In this document: piece after piece, positions 47,730-57,100 of the stretch
How positions within the stretch are numbered: position 1 is the first letter of the stretch
How the letters are laid out: each line of letters starts with the position of its first letter
From: Psychrobacter glacincola
GTDB taxonomy: Bacteria > Pseudomonadota > Gammaproteobacteria > Pseudomonadales > Moraxellaceae
Direction: 5' to 3'
Assembly (NCBI RefSeq): GCF_904846215.1
Contig: NZ_CAJGZK010000001.1
Span: forward strand, 1-64,000
Length of the DNA: 64,000 bases
The notes under the pieces: generated by a model
Databases searched by the model: none
Seen by the model: only the letters and a program-made list of their open reading frames with translations
What the model was told of the DNA's origin: nothing
Made by a program: the position numbers and the translations under genes

Positions 47730-47868
47730 TATAGTGAGTTTACTACAACAGTGTGATAGGGCTATTGGTATGAATTTTACGCAGCCTCTGGGAACGCAGC
47801 CCGCCAGTAAAATTTATACAAATAGCGCGTTTAAATTTTCATAACATTTTTATTTTCATCTGGCTATA
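47730..47868 (+). repeat. Palindromic MITE-like element, copy 13 (divergent)
   Basis: Ends are TATAGTGAGTTTAC and CATCTGGCTATA, the right end 3 bp from the argD stop codon. Arms GCTATTGGTATGAATTTTAC and GTAAAATTTATACAAATAGC pair well. The loop keeps GCAGCCTCTG but then reads GGAACGCAGCCCGCCA and lacks the ACAGCAAGCAAG half. Confidence 0.78.
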
Positions 47869-47870
47869 GT

Positions 47871-49052
47871 CTAAAACGATGGTTTCAATAAGTTAATAAG
47901 GCGCTCGACCACTTGTGAGCTTTCATCACGGCTCATATTGAGCGGTGGCAGCAAACGAATAACATGAGCGCCTGTGACATTGATGATGAGTTTTTGCTCA
48001 TCACGTGCGCGATCGACCAGCTTGCTACAGTCCATATCTTCAGGTAAGGCAATGCCAATCATCATCCCAGCGCCGCGACTGCTGACGCCATATTGTCCAA
48101 ACGCATCAACCATGCTATCACGAATAAACTGCCCCTCACTGACGGCATTTTGCATGATATCGCTGTTAGCCAATACATCATATACACTATGTACCACGCG
48201 ACTGGCTAATGGTGTGCCGCCATAGGTTGAGCCATGACTACCAGCGCCAAACAAGCCATTCGCGCGACCACGTACCATACAGGCACCAACGGGGAAACCA
48301 TTGCCTAAGCCTTTAGCCGTCGTTAATACATCAGGGCGTGCGCTGCTATGCTGATAAGCAAAATATTTACCCGTACGTCCATTACCGGTTTGCACTTCAT
48401 CGAGCATAAATAGCCAATTATGGGTATCACATACTGCTTGAATTTGTTCAAGGTAACTGAAGCCGTTAGCCGCTGTATTAAGACCGCCTTCACCTTGAAT
48501 AGGCTCTACAAATACTGCGCAAATATCTTCATGGTCATGAGCTGCCTGTTCAATGGCGACAATATCGCCAAATCGCACACGGATAAAATCATCATCCAAA
48601 GTGTAAAAGCCTTCGCGCGCTTTAGGATTGGCTGTGGCGGATAGGGTCAGTAACGTACGACCATGGAAAGATTGCTCCATCACAATGACTTTGGGACGCT
48701 TAAATCCTTGCTGATGTGCGTATAGACGCGCCAATTTTAGTGCCGCCTCGTTTGCTTCAGCGCCACTATTGGCAAAAAATACACTGTCCATCTGTGCCGC
48801 ATTACATAAGGTTTCACCAGCACGCTCTTGCCAATCGATACCAAATAAATTACTAGTATGAACCAGTGTTGCTGCTTGCTGCTGAATAGCTTCGGTTACT
48901 TGTGGGTGGCAATGTCCTAGACCACATACCGCGATACCAGTCAAGGCATCTAGATAAGGCGTCTCATCTTGAGTATACAGCCAGCTTCCTGAGCCGCGGG
49001 TAAAGCTAATAGGTTGACGAAGATAGGTGGGCATCAGGTAAGTAGCAGACAT
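47871..49052 (-). CDS. argD: Acetylornithine aminotransferase family protein
   Basis: About 393 aa, class III PLP aminotransferase. Motifs: YLDALTGIAVCGLGHCHPQV, FFANSGAEANEAALKLAR, EPIQGEGGLNTA, LMLDEVQTGNGRTGKYFAYQ and the PLP Lys in LTTAKGLGNGFPVGA. It fits ArgD, possibly also serving succinyldiaminopimelate transamination. AAGG lies about 9 nt before the Met at 49052, preferred to the Met at 49061. yacG is next upstream. Confidence 0.93.
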   Translation of the reverse strand: MSATYLMPTYLRQPISFTRGSGSWLYTQDETPYLDALTGIAVCGLGHCHPQVTEAIQQQAATLVHTSNLFGIDWQERAGETLCNAAQMDSVFFANSGAEANEAALKLARLYAHQQGFKRPKVIVMEQSFHGRTLLTLSATANPKAREGFYTLDDDFIRVRFGDIVAIEQAAHDHEDICAVFVEPIQGEGGLNTAANGFSYLEQIQAVCDTHNWLFMLDEVQTGNGRTGKYFAYQHSSARPDVLTTAKGLGNGFPVGACMVRGRANGLFGAGSHGSTYGGTPLASRVVHSVYDVLANSDIMQNAVSEGQFIRDSMVDAFGQYGVSSRGAGMMIGIALPEDMDCSKLVDRARDEQKLIINVTGAHVIRLLPPLNMSRDESSQVVERLINLLKPSF

Positions 49053-49129
49053 GTACAGCATCCTTGGAATAATAAAGTAATAAAAATAAAGCGATGAAAG
49101 TAAACAGCTAAAGGGCTTAAGGCTTGCGG

Positions 49130-49327
49130 TTATAGCTCATCAGAAAACGGCGTTGACTCAGCAGGCAAGGTATAGTCTTCGTTTGCCCATGCGCCAAGAT
49201 CAATCAGCTTGCAGTGATGACTACAAAACGGCTTATATTTATTATCTTGCCAGGTGGTTTGTTTACCGCATTCTGGACAAGGATACGTTTTAGGTGAAGG
49301 GCTGGCGCTAGAAATAGATTCAGTCAT
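49130..49327 (-). CDS. yacG: DNA gyrase inhibitor YacG (zinc protein)
   Basis: 65 aa. The zinc site is formed by [12 protein letters not shown] and [19 protein letters not shown], the exact YacG pattern. In E. coli, YacG binds GyrB and blocks DNA binding. Usually yacG sits beside coaE and pilD; here it lies 77 bp upstream of argD in the same direction. Confidence 0.93.
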   Translation of the reverse strand: MTESISSASPSPKTYPCPECGKQTTWQDNKYKPFCSHHCKLIDLGAWANEDYTLPAESTPFSDEL

Positions 49328-49530
49328 AATAAAAGTAAAGAAATCCTTAGTTTTATCAACAAAGTATCATCAAAAAGTAAGCAAAGATTTATTTTTAAAT
49401 TATTGCTCTATTAATCTGATTGAGAAAGCGATTTGTCGATGAGTAATCGATAGCGTGATATTACTATTGGGCTGCATTGACTATATAATAGCATGCAGTC
49501 GAATAATGACAAATACTTTAAGGACAGCAA

Positions 49531-50172
49531 ATGACTGACAACCTTGAGCTTTCACACCAGAAAGAGCGAGCATTTCAACCACAACGACTTTCAGCACCGC
49601 GTGATTTTGCGATGCCAGCTGCAGTGCTTAAACCTGAATCATTACTCGTATTGGAGATTGGGGCAGGGAAGGGCAAACATGCCTTAAGCTTTGCGATGCA
49701 AAATCCTGATAAGCATCTGATTGCGATTGAGCGCACTCGTAATAAGTTTGATGCATTTGAAAAGATGGCAGCGCAGCAGAATTCTGCCAATTTGACCACT
49801 ATTCATGCTGATGCTATCGCATGGATCGTACATGCGATAGCGCCAAACAGTATCGATAGTATCTATATCTTATATCCCAATCCTGAGCAGCACAATCTCA
49901 ATCAACAATGGCTTAATATGCCATTTTTTGAGTTTTTACTGTCGCGTTTGCAGGTAGGCGGGGAGATAATACTGGCGACCAACATCGAAACCTATATGGA
50001 CAATGCTGAGCAGCAAGCGAATGAAATATGGCGTCTGCCCAATACGCGTAGTCAAGTTGCAAGCAGCAGTCATCGCACACATTTTGAAGTTAAATACCTA
50101 GCCCGTCAAGAAACCTGTTGGCAGTTGAGTATGAAAAAACCTGAAGGTTATCAAACCAGATTCGATAAATGA
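49531..50172 (+). CDS. TrmB-like SAM-dependent methyltransferase
   Basis: 213 aa Rossmann methyltransferase. SAM motif I is LVLEIGAGKGKHALSFA, motif II is LIAIERTRNKFDAF, with DAIAWIVHAIAP for motif III. The expected TrmB signature FPDPWPKKRH is altered to ILYPNPEQHNLNQQWLN and the C-terminal ATNIETYMDNAEQ corresponds to TrmB ATDWExY. It may methylate tRNA guanosine-46 or another RNA substrate. AAGGA lies 10 nt before the ATG. Confidence 0.78.
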   Translation: MTDNLELSHQKERAFQPQRLSAPRDFAMPAAVLKPESLLVLEIGAGKGKHALSFAMQNPDKHLIAIERTRNKFDAFEKMAAQQNSANLTTIHADAIAWIVHAIAPNSIDSIYILYPNPEQHNLNQQWLNMPFFEFLLSRLQVGGEIILATNIETYMDNAEQQANEIWRLPNTRSQVASSSHRTHFEVKYLARQETCWQLSMKKPEGYQTRFDK

Positions 50173-50180
50173 ATGATAGA

Positions 50181-50318
50181 TATAGTCAATGAAAAGTAAT
50201 ATCGACATATTATGTACTGCTGGTATCAATTTTTCTTGCTTGCTGTGCCTACGCAGACAGAGGCTGCAAAAAATTTGTACCAGCAGTACCGTAGCGTTTC
50301 TAGAGTATTTTGACTATA
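50181..50318 (-). repeat. Palindromic MITE-like element, copy 14 (subfamily 1)
   Basis: It starts 9 nt after the methyltransferase stop. Ends are TATAGTCAATGAAAAG and GTATTTTGACTATA. Arms TACTGCTGGTATCAATTTTT and AAAATTTGTACCAGCAGT keep pairing around the core loop TGCCTACGCAGACAGAGG. Confidence 0.93.
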
Positions 50319-50436
50319 GCTTAAATATTTAGCATAATAGCCTAAGTAAAAGTTCAAAACAATGATACTTCCTACTAATACTATGGTCAGGTTAATAATA
50401 TGAAATAGCCTAAGCAATTAAATAAAAAAATTAAGA

Positions 50437-50462
50437 AAATCGCCTATAAAAAGGCGATCCAA
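50437..50462 (-). terminator. Terminator of the AarF-like kinase gene
   Basis: On the minus strand GATCGCC, a TTTTTATA loop and GGCGATTTTC form a short stem followed by a T-rich stretch, about 30 bp after the stop. Confidence 0.55.
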
Positions 50463-50493
50463 AAATACCTTGATTGCCTACTAAAAAATCAAT

Positions 50494-51900
50494 TTACAAA
50501 AACGGTTTTACTAAATTATTAGAGTCAGTACGAGCATCAAGCACGGTCAAAAAAGTATAAGCGCCAATAAATTTCCGACTGATAAACATAAACTCTTTGG
50601 GCGGTAAATTAAACTCAAAAGACTGCATGGCTTGTGTTGCACGGTTTGAGAGGCGAGTATGTAGCTTACTATTAGCCCAAATATAGCGCTGTTGCTCATC
50701 TAGACAGTTGGCAGGCATATCAATGTTCATCACAGGGTCACTAAAAGGCTCGGTTGCCAATAAAAATAATGAGGCGATATCTGAACGTACCTTATCACTC
50801 ATGGTATCAAAAAAGTCATAACCAGTCATCGCACTCATCATAGATTGATGATCGTGATAATAACCAGCACGTAATAAATTATGAGCAATCGTCAATAAGT
50901 TATTATCGAACTGGCGAATCGCCCCAAAATCTAATAAGACCAGCTTATCAGTCTCAGTTTCATGGCGTGCAACACGGACAAGGTAATTACCAAAGTTTGG
51001 ATCCGTCTGCATCTCACCCCAAACGAAAATCTCTTGTATCATGATTTCGATAGCCGCCTGACCGATGGCGTTTCGGCGCTCAAGAGGTAATAATTGCAGT
51101 GCGTCAGAGACGACACTGATACCTGGCTCATAAGACATACAAAGCAAGCGTTTGGTCGAATAAGTGCGATTGATTTTGGGTACTATATAACGTGCATCGT
51201 CAATCAAACGGTCATAGAACCGCTCTGTTGTGGCAGCTTCCGCCTCATAATCAACTTCGTGGTGTAATAAATCCCGTATCTCTTCAAACCATGCATCGAG
51301 TGAACGGGTTTGGGGGACGATATTACTAACCTTTAACAGGCTCTTAAATAGAGCCAAATCAGAATTAATCGCATCAGCCACGCCCGGATATTGAATCTTT
51401 AATACCACTTGCTCACCCGTGGCTATGACGGTTGCACGGTGAACTTGGGCGAGGGAAGCCGTACCAATAGGGACAGGGTCAACCTGAAGCTCATGCAACT
51501 TATTGCCCAATAACTGACGTAAATTCTGCTCGATTTTTGGCCATGCAAGTGTTGCTGTATCATCATTGAGTGTTTGCAGAGCGCGGGTAATCTCAGGTGG
51601 CAAGATATGCTCACCATAAATCGCCAGCATTTGACCAATTTTTACCACAGAGCCTTTTAATTTGCCAAGCTCTTCTGCCAAATAATGCGCCTGTTCTTCC
51701 ATAAAAATCTGGTTGCGTGCTGTACGTGCTTCTTTATTAAGAAACATACCAGACATGCTATTACCTGCCCAACGACGACCGATGTTTAATGAGGTTTTGG
51801 CAATCGACAGGCGACGATCAAACCCCGAGGTTTTTAGATTATCGATAGACTGCTTGTTATTAGAAGACCTAGAGGTATTGTTTGCCATAGATATCGTCAT
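50494..51900 (-). CDS. AarF/UbiB-like (ABC1) atypical kinase
   Basis: About 468 aa. The ABC1 KxGQ motif is LKGSVVKIGQMLAIYG, the ATP-lysine region is VVLKIQYPGVADAINSD, and the catalytic part is MQTDPNFGNYLVR with LLDFGAIRQFDNN. E. coli UbiB-type proteins support ubiquinone synthesis, but this one lacks the two C-terminal membrane helices expected of UbiB, so it may be an AarF paralog. The start is uncertain (51900 or 51888); the longest frame is rejected because its extra residues carry no conserved sequence. Confidence 0.85.
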   Translation of the reverse strand: MTISMANNTSRSSNNKQSIDNLKTSGFDRRLSIAKTSLNIGRRWAGNSMSGMFLNKEARTARNQIFMEEQAHYLAEELGKLKGSVVKIGQMLAIYGEHILPPEITRALQTLNDDTATLAWPKIEQNLRQLLGNKLHELQVDPVPIGTASLAQVHRATVIATGEQVVLKIQYPGVADAINSDLALFKSLLKVSNIVPQTRSLDAWFEEIRDLLHHEVDYEAEAATTERFYDRLIDDARYIVPKINRTYSTKRLLCMSYEPGISVVSDALQLLPLERRNAIGQAAIEIMIQEIFVWGEMQTDPNFGNYLVRVARHETETDKLVLLDFGAIRQFDNNLLTIAHNLLRAGYYHDHQSMMSAMTGYDFFDTMSDKVRSDIASLFLLATEPFSDPVMNIDMPANCLDEQQRYIWANSKLHTRLSNRATQAMQSFEFNLPPKEFMFISRKFIGAYTFLTVLDARTDSNNLVKPFL

Positions 51901-52168
51901 TTCATCGAGTTGGTATTGATTTGTGGGTGAGGTGCCTACAATACAAGGGAGATGTGCTATGAATGTATAGAATTGTATCATATAAAGAAGGTAGATTATG
52001 CAGCTAAGCCAAGCGGCATTATTTACTTTGTAATTTGGGATAGCACAATAAAATTCGAGAGATTTATTTTGCTTGTTAGTGTTAGCATCCTTTAAAAACA
52101 GCAGCTCATTAAAAAAATCGACCTAGCATCACGCGAGGTCGAATTCATCAAAAGTTGTGATTAGTATT
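51901..52168. other. Gene-free stretch upstream of the AarF-like kinase
   Basis: AT-rich and without coding frames of note. It leads into two palindromic elements that fill most of the space before purD. Confidence 0.4.
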
Positions 52169-52171
52169 GTT

Positions 52172-52235
52172 TATAGTAAGTTCAAAATAAAATAGGTACA
52201 AGTAGCCCTTATTTTTCTAAAGTGAATCGACTATA
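52172..52235 (-). repeat. 64-bp hairpin-less derivative of the palindromic element (copy 15)
   Basis: It has TATAGTAAGTTCAAAATAAA on the left and AAAGTGAATCGACTATA on the right, both like the ends of the subfamily 3 copy at 22394. The central arms and loop are missing; only about 25 bp separate the ends. It is fused to copy 16 through a shared TA. Confidence 0.8.
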
Positions 52236-52378
52236 TAGTTAGTCCTAAATAAAAGAAATACAAATATTATCCATTACTACTGGGGTTAATTTTTCTTGCT
52301 TGCTGTGCCTACGCAGACAGAGGCTGCGAATAATCAACCCCAGTAGTTCTGTACTCTTTTAAAAGTGAATCGACTATA
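52234..52378 (-). repeat. Palindromic MITE-like element, copy 16 (subfamily 2)
   Basis: Ends are TATAGTTAGTCCTAAAT and GTGAATCGACTATA. Arms CTACTGGGGTTAATTTTT and AATAATCAACCCCAGTAG pair. The right end stands 14 bp from the purD stop codon. It is minus-oriented and joined to copy 15. Confidence 0.94.
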
Positions 52379-52391
52379 TCCCTACTATTTT

Positions 52392-53717
52392 TTAAACATT
52401 TTCACGGGCAATAGCATGATGACCGATATCACGACGATAATGAGCACCATCAAAACTGATGGCAGCAGTGACTGTCAGTGCTGCTTGCTGCGCGTCTGAG
52501 ATGCTATCTGCTAATGCGGTCACACATAATACTCGTCCGCCATTGGTCACGACGGCTTTCTCATTGCTAATGCCATATTCATTAGAAAAGGCTGTGCCCG
52601 CATGGAACACTTTTACGGCATCTTGGTTGTTAGTATCTAATTCTGGCAAGCCTGCAATCACATCACCTTTCGATGAGGTTTCAGGATAGCCTTTTGAAGC
52701 GATGACTATACCAAGCGCAGGGCGTTCATCCCAGTTGGCTTCGGTGGGCAATTTACCTTCGAGTCCTTGTGCAACCAAATCAACCATCGACGATTGCAAG
52801 CGCATCAAAATAGGCTGCGTCTCTGGATCGCCAAAACGGCAGTTAAACTCAATCACATACGGGTCGCCTGCATCATCAATCATGAGTCCAGCATATAAAA
52901 ATCCCGTATAAGGATGACCTGCTGCCTTCATTGCATCGACGACTGGCTGAATGACTTGTGCCATGACTTTATCATGAACCTCTTGAGTGACAACAGGTGC
53001 AGGGGAGTATGCACCCATGCCACCTGTGTTTGGACCCGTATCACCTTCAAAAGCACGCTTATGGTCTTGGCTGGTTGCCATTGGCAGGATGTTTTCACCA
53101 TCTACCATACAGATAAAGCTGGCTTCTTCGCCTTGCAAAAACTGCTCAATAACCACACGGCTACCAGCATCGCCAAATTTATTATCCGCCAGCATATCAT
53201 CAATGGCTTCATGCGCCTGTTCGATCGTCTCTGCGACGATGACGCCTTTACCAGCAGCCAGACCGTCCGCTTTAATCACAATGGGCGCACCTTGCTCATC
53301 GATATAAGCTTTTGCCGCTGCCGCATCGGTAAAGCCTTGATAAGCCGCCGTTGGAATATTGTTTTGCTCCATGAATTCTTTGGCGAAAGTTTTTGAGCCT
53401 TCTAACTGCGCACAATACGCCGTTGGACCCCAAGCTTGGATACCAGCAGCACGGCAAGCGTTGACGATACCCGTCACTAATGGTGCTTCTGGACCAACGA
53501 TGACCATGTCGATGGCATTACTCTGACAAAAATCGATAACGGCGCTGTGCTCGCCTGCATCAGTGGCGTCTTCCAAAATAACGTTTTGGCATTTTGGTTC
53601 AAGAGCGGTACCAGCATTACCGGGCGCAACGTAGATATTTTGTACGTTATTGTCTTTTGCACACTGCCATGCTAGCGCGTGTTCACGGCCACCTGAGCCA
53701 ATCACCAAAATATTCAT
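52392..53717 (-). CDS. purD: Phosphoribosylamine-glycine ligase
   Basis: About 441 aa, ATP-grasp enzyme of purine synthesis. N-terminal MNILVIGSGGREHALAWQCA, then GPEAPLVTGIVNACRAAGI, VIKADGLAAGKGVIVAETI, GPNTGGMGAYSPAPVV and IEFNCRFGDPETQPILMRL. The start at 53717 is the second of two adjacent ATGs and gives the family's canonical beginning. It is not next to purH. The end touches the repeat pair at 52172-52378. Confidence 0.96.
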   Translation of the reverse strand: MNILVIGSGGREHALAWQCAKDNNVQNIYVAPGNAGTALEPKCQNVILEDATDAGEHSAVIDFCQSNAIDMVIVGPEAPLVTGIVNACRAAGIQAWGPTAYCAQLEGSKTFAKEFMEQNNIPTAAYQGFTDAAAAKAYIDEQGAPIVIKADGLAAGKGVIVAETIEQAHEAIDDMLADNKFGDAGSRVVIEQFLQGEEASFICMVDGENILPMATSQDHKRAFEGDTGPNTGGMGAYSPAPVVTQEVHDKVMAQVIQPVVDAMKAAGHPYTGFLYAGLMIDDAGDPYVIEFNCRFGDPETQPILMRLQSSMVDLVAQGLEGKLPTEANWDERPALGIVIASKGYPETSSKGDVIAGLPELDTNNQDAVKVFHAGTAFSNEYGISNEKAVVTNGGRVLCVTALADSISDAQQAALTVTAAISFDGAHYRRDIGHHAIARENV

Positions 53718-54197
53718 CATACCTCTTGCCCTTAGCATCAAAATTCATAATAAGTGAGTTAATAGCGAGCCAGCAAAATACTGTCCAATATCCTGCGCTA
53801 TTCTAACAAAAAACCACCGCCCTTGTCATGACTATGTGTCATAGCTATGCGCCTGTCCGTCTATATTCAGCCGTATCAGATCACAATCGTCTCATTAGTA
53901 AATGTTATCGACATCTTGCTGATTCATGAAATGATGTTGTACGCTTTAGCTATGCCAGCAGCTGCGTTACACTTCCCCTTAAGATAGAGCTTTGAGTGAA
54001 ATGATTGACTCCTTGAGTGAAATGATTGACTCATAGCCCTGTTCAACCTCACAAAATAATTCGTATAGCGGGAGTCAGACAAACCATGATTGCTAATGAT
54101 CACTAAGGGCAAACTTAATTACTCACTATATAAGACATAACAAGTAACACATAACACCTAAATAAGAAGCTTATAAAAAAGCGCAAGGACAAAGGAT
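53718..54197. other. Divergent control region between purD and gdhB
   Basis: A 480-bp region without a credible gene. It contains the 21-bp-period direct repeat described separately. No PurR-like palindrome was recognised. Confidence 0.45.
53992..54032 (+). repeat. Two tandem 20-bp direct repeats upstream of gdhB
   Basis: TTGAGTGAAATGATTGACTC at 53992 is repeated exactly at 54013 with one base between. The 21-bp period equals two helical turns, so this could be a tandem operator. They lie about 170-200 bp upstream of gdhB. Confidence 0.9.
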
Positions 54198-57100
54198 ATG
54201 CCAAACTCTCTAAATATCGCAAAAGAGCGGATCAGCCAGATAAGCGATATTGCCACCAGTTATGTACAAGCGGACAAATCATTATTTGACCACTTTATTC
54301 ATAGATACTATCAGCCATTACATCCAGAGACTGCAAAGGACATCAGTAATGCTGATTTGGCTGGGATGGCACTGCATCATTTTACGCTATTAAAAGCCTA
54401 TGATCGTAACCATCCACAGCTTGCCATCTTAAACCCCATTGCAGAAGAGCAGCATTTTCACAGCTCGCATACCGTTATCCAAATCGTTGCCTATGACAGA
54501 CCATTTTTGGTCGACACGCTATTGATGAGCCTCGAAGAGCAAGGCATCGATGTGCATCGTACTTATCATATCATCGTCAATGTCGAACGCGATGAAAATG
54601 GCGCGATTACTAAAGTTGAAAGCGCTCAAGAAAGTGGCACCTCACACATGTCTTTGATTCATTGTGAAATCTCTTATCAAGACAATGATGAATTGGCGGC
54701 ATTAAAACAGATGCTGCTGGCGAAAGTAGACACACTTGATATTGTCGTTGATGACTGGCAGCAAATACGCGCCAAGCTAACCGATATAAAAGCGGAGCTT
54801 GCTACAAAAACATTGCCGGAAGTATTTTATTCTCAGCAAGAGATTCAAGCGTTTTTAGATTGGGTCTTGGACGATCACTTTATCTTTTTGGGATATCGAG
54901 AATATCGCTTAGAAGACGGAAACAGTGGCGAGGTTGGCAGTGTTGGCAGTACGGCTAGTCAAATCGACCGCAGTGATTTGGATTTATTTTCTATTGGTAA
55001 TAGTGGTCTTGGGTTATCACGCGGCAGTAGTGAAGATCAGCTGTCAAAAAGTTTTGATGAGCTGCCAAGCAATCTAAAAAGACTGCTAACAGCACCGCAA
55101 GTATTGGTGTTGTCAAAATCAAGCCGAGTATCGCCCGTACACCGCCCAGTCTATATGGATTTTTTGGGCATTCATAAGTTTGACGATAATGGCAAGCTCA
55201 TCGGTGAGCATCGCTTTATTGGGCTCTTTACGGCGCAAGCATATCAATTTAGTGTGCAACAAATTCCATTATTACGCGAAAAATCCAATAAAATTATGGC
55301 GATGGCAAAACTACCACGTGATGGTCATGCCTATCACAAAATGATGCATATCATTAATACCTTGCCGCGCGATGATTTGTTTCAAGCCAGCGTTGAAGAT
55401 CTTTACCCGACAGTACTAGGGATTAGCCAGCTACAGGACAAAAAAAGCCTGCGCTTATTTTGCCGCATCGATCATTACCAGCGTTTTGTGTCGTGTCTGG
55501 TCTATATTCCACGTGATAAATTCAATACAGAACTTCGCATCAAGGTACAAAACGTCCTAAAAGAAGCCTATGGCGGCACATCTTCAGGCTTTACGACTGA
55601 GTTTAATGAATCTGAACATGCGCGCGTCCATGTGCATGTTCGTACAGCGCCAGGTCAAGTGCATGAGGTGGATACCGCTGCGCTCCAAGCCAAGCTGTCC
55701 TCTTTGATGCAGTCGTGGAGTGATCATTATCAAAAAATGCTGCTGGATAATGTCGGTGAGCAGCATGCCAATGCATTAATGCGCAGATTTTTAAGTTATA
55801 TACCTGCCGCTTACCAAGAGCGATTCGATGCACGTACCGCCGTTGAAGATACCAAGCGTTTGGCTGTACTTAGCGATGAGCAGCCGATGATCTGGCACTT
55901 ATATCAATCGACAGGTGATGCAAGCAATCAGTTGCATTTAAAGCTATATGGTCGCCAAAAAGCGGTTATTTTATCCAAAGTCTTACCCGTACTAGAGAAT
56001 TTTGGGGTATCGGTCATCTCAGCGCAGACCTATGAGTTTGATTTACCTGAGCAACCTATTTGGATGCAGGAGTATGAGCTGGTTTTAGAACACGTTGATA
56101 CTATTGATATGCAAGTGGTGCGCGCGCAGTTCGAAGACAGCTTAAAGCAAATTTGGGCAGGACAGGTTGAGAGTGATTCACTTAACGAGTTGGTATTGAC
56201 CACCAAATTAGATACTTATGATGTGGTGGTACTGCGCGCCTTGTCACGTTATATGATGCAAGCGAAAGCCCCGTTCTCAAATGTCTATATCCAACAAACC
56301 ATGGTAAAAAACAGTGACATCAGTGTCGCGTTAGGTAGTTTGTTTGATGCACGGATGAATCCTAACTATAGTGAAGCGGAACGTGCCAGCAAAACCAGTC
56401 AGATCCAAGAACAGATTACCGCCGCGTTAGCAGATGTTAGTAGCTTGGATGAAGACCGTATTTTCCGCTGGTATTTGGATTTAATTAACGCCATGGTACG
56501 TACCAACTTTTATCAAAGAGAGGCGGATGGATCGCGTAAAGATCGTTTGTCCTTTAAGTTTTTGGCAGCAGATATTCCAAACCTGCCCAAGCCTAAGCCG
56601 ATGTTTGAGATATTTGTCTACTCGCCACGTGTCGAAGCCGTGCATTTGCGCGGTGGTAAAGTCGCTCGCGGCGGGCTACGTTGGTCTGATCGTATGGAAG
56701 ATTTCCGTACCGAAGTACTTGGTCTGGTCAAAGCGCAGATGGTCAAGAACGCCGTGATCGTACCGGTTGGCTCAAAGGGCGGTTTTATCGTTAAAACCAA
56801 AACCATGGCAGATGGTCGTGATGTGTTCCAAGCTGAGGGCATTGCCTGCTACCAAACCTTCCTTCGCGGTATGCTTGATGTGACTGACAATATCGTCGAT
56901 GGGGTGATTGTCCCGCCAGCCAATACGGTCAGACATGATGAAGATGATCCGTATTTGGTGGTCGCTGCCGATAAAGGCACGGCACCTTTCTCTGATATCG
57001 CTAATGCTTTGTCTGCTGAATATAACTTTTGGCTAGATGATGCTTTTGCTTCTGGTGGCTCGGTCGGTTATGACCACAAAGCGATGGGCATCACCGCCCG

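Noticed and set aside
52914..53396. 160-codon plus-strand frame
   Set aside because: Shadow of purD on the opposite strand.
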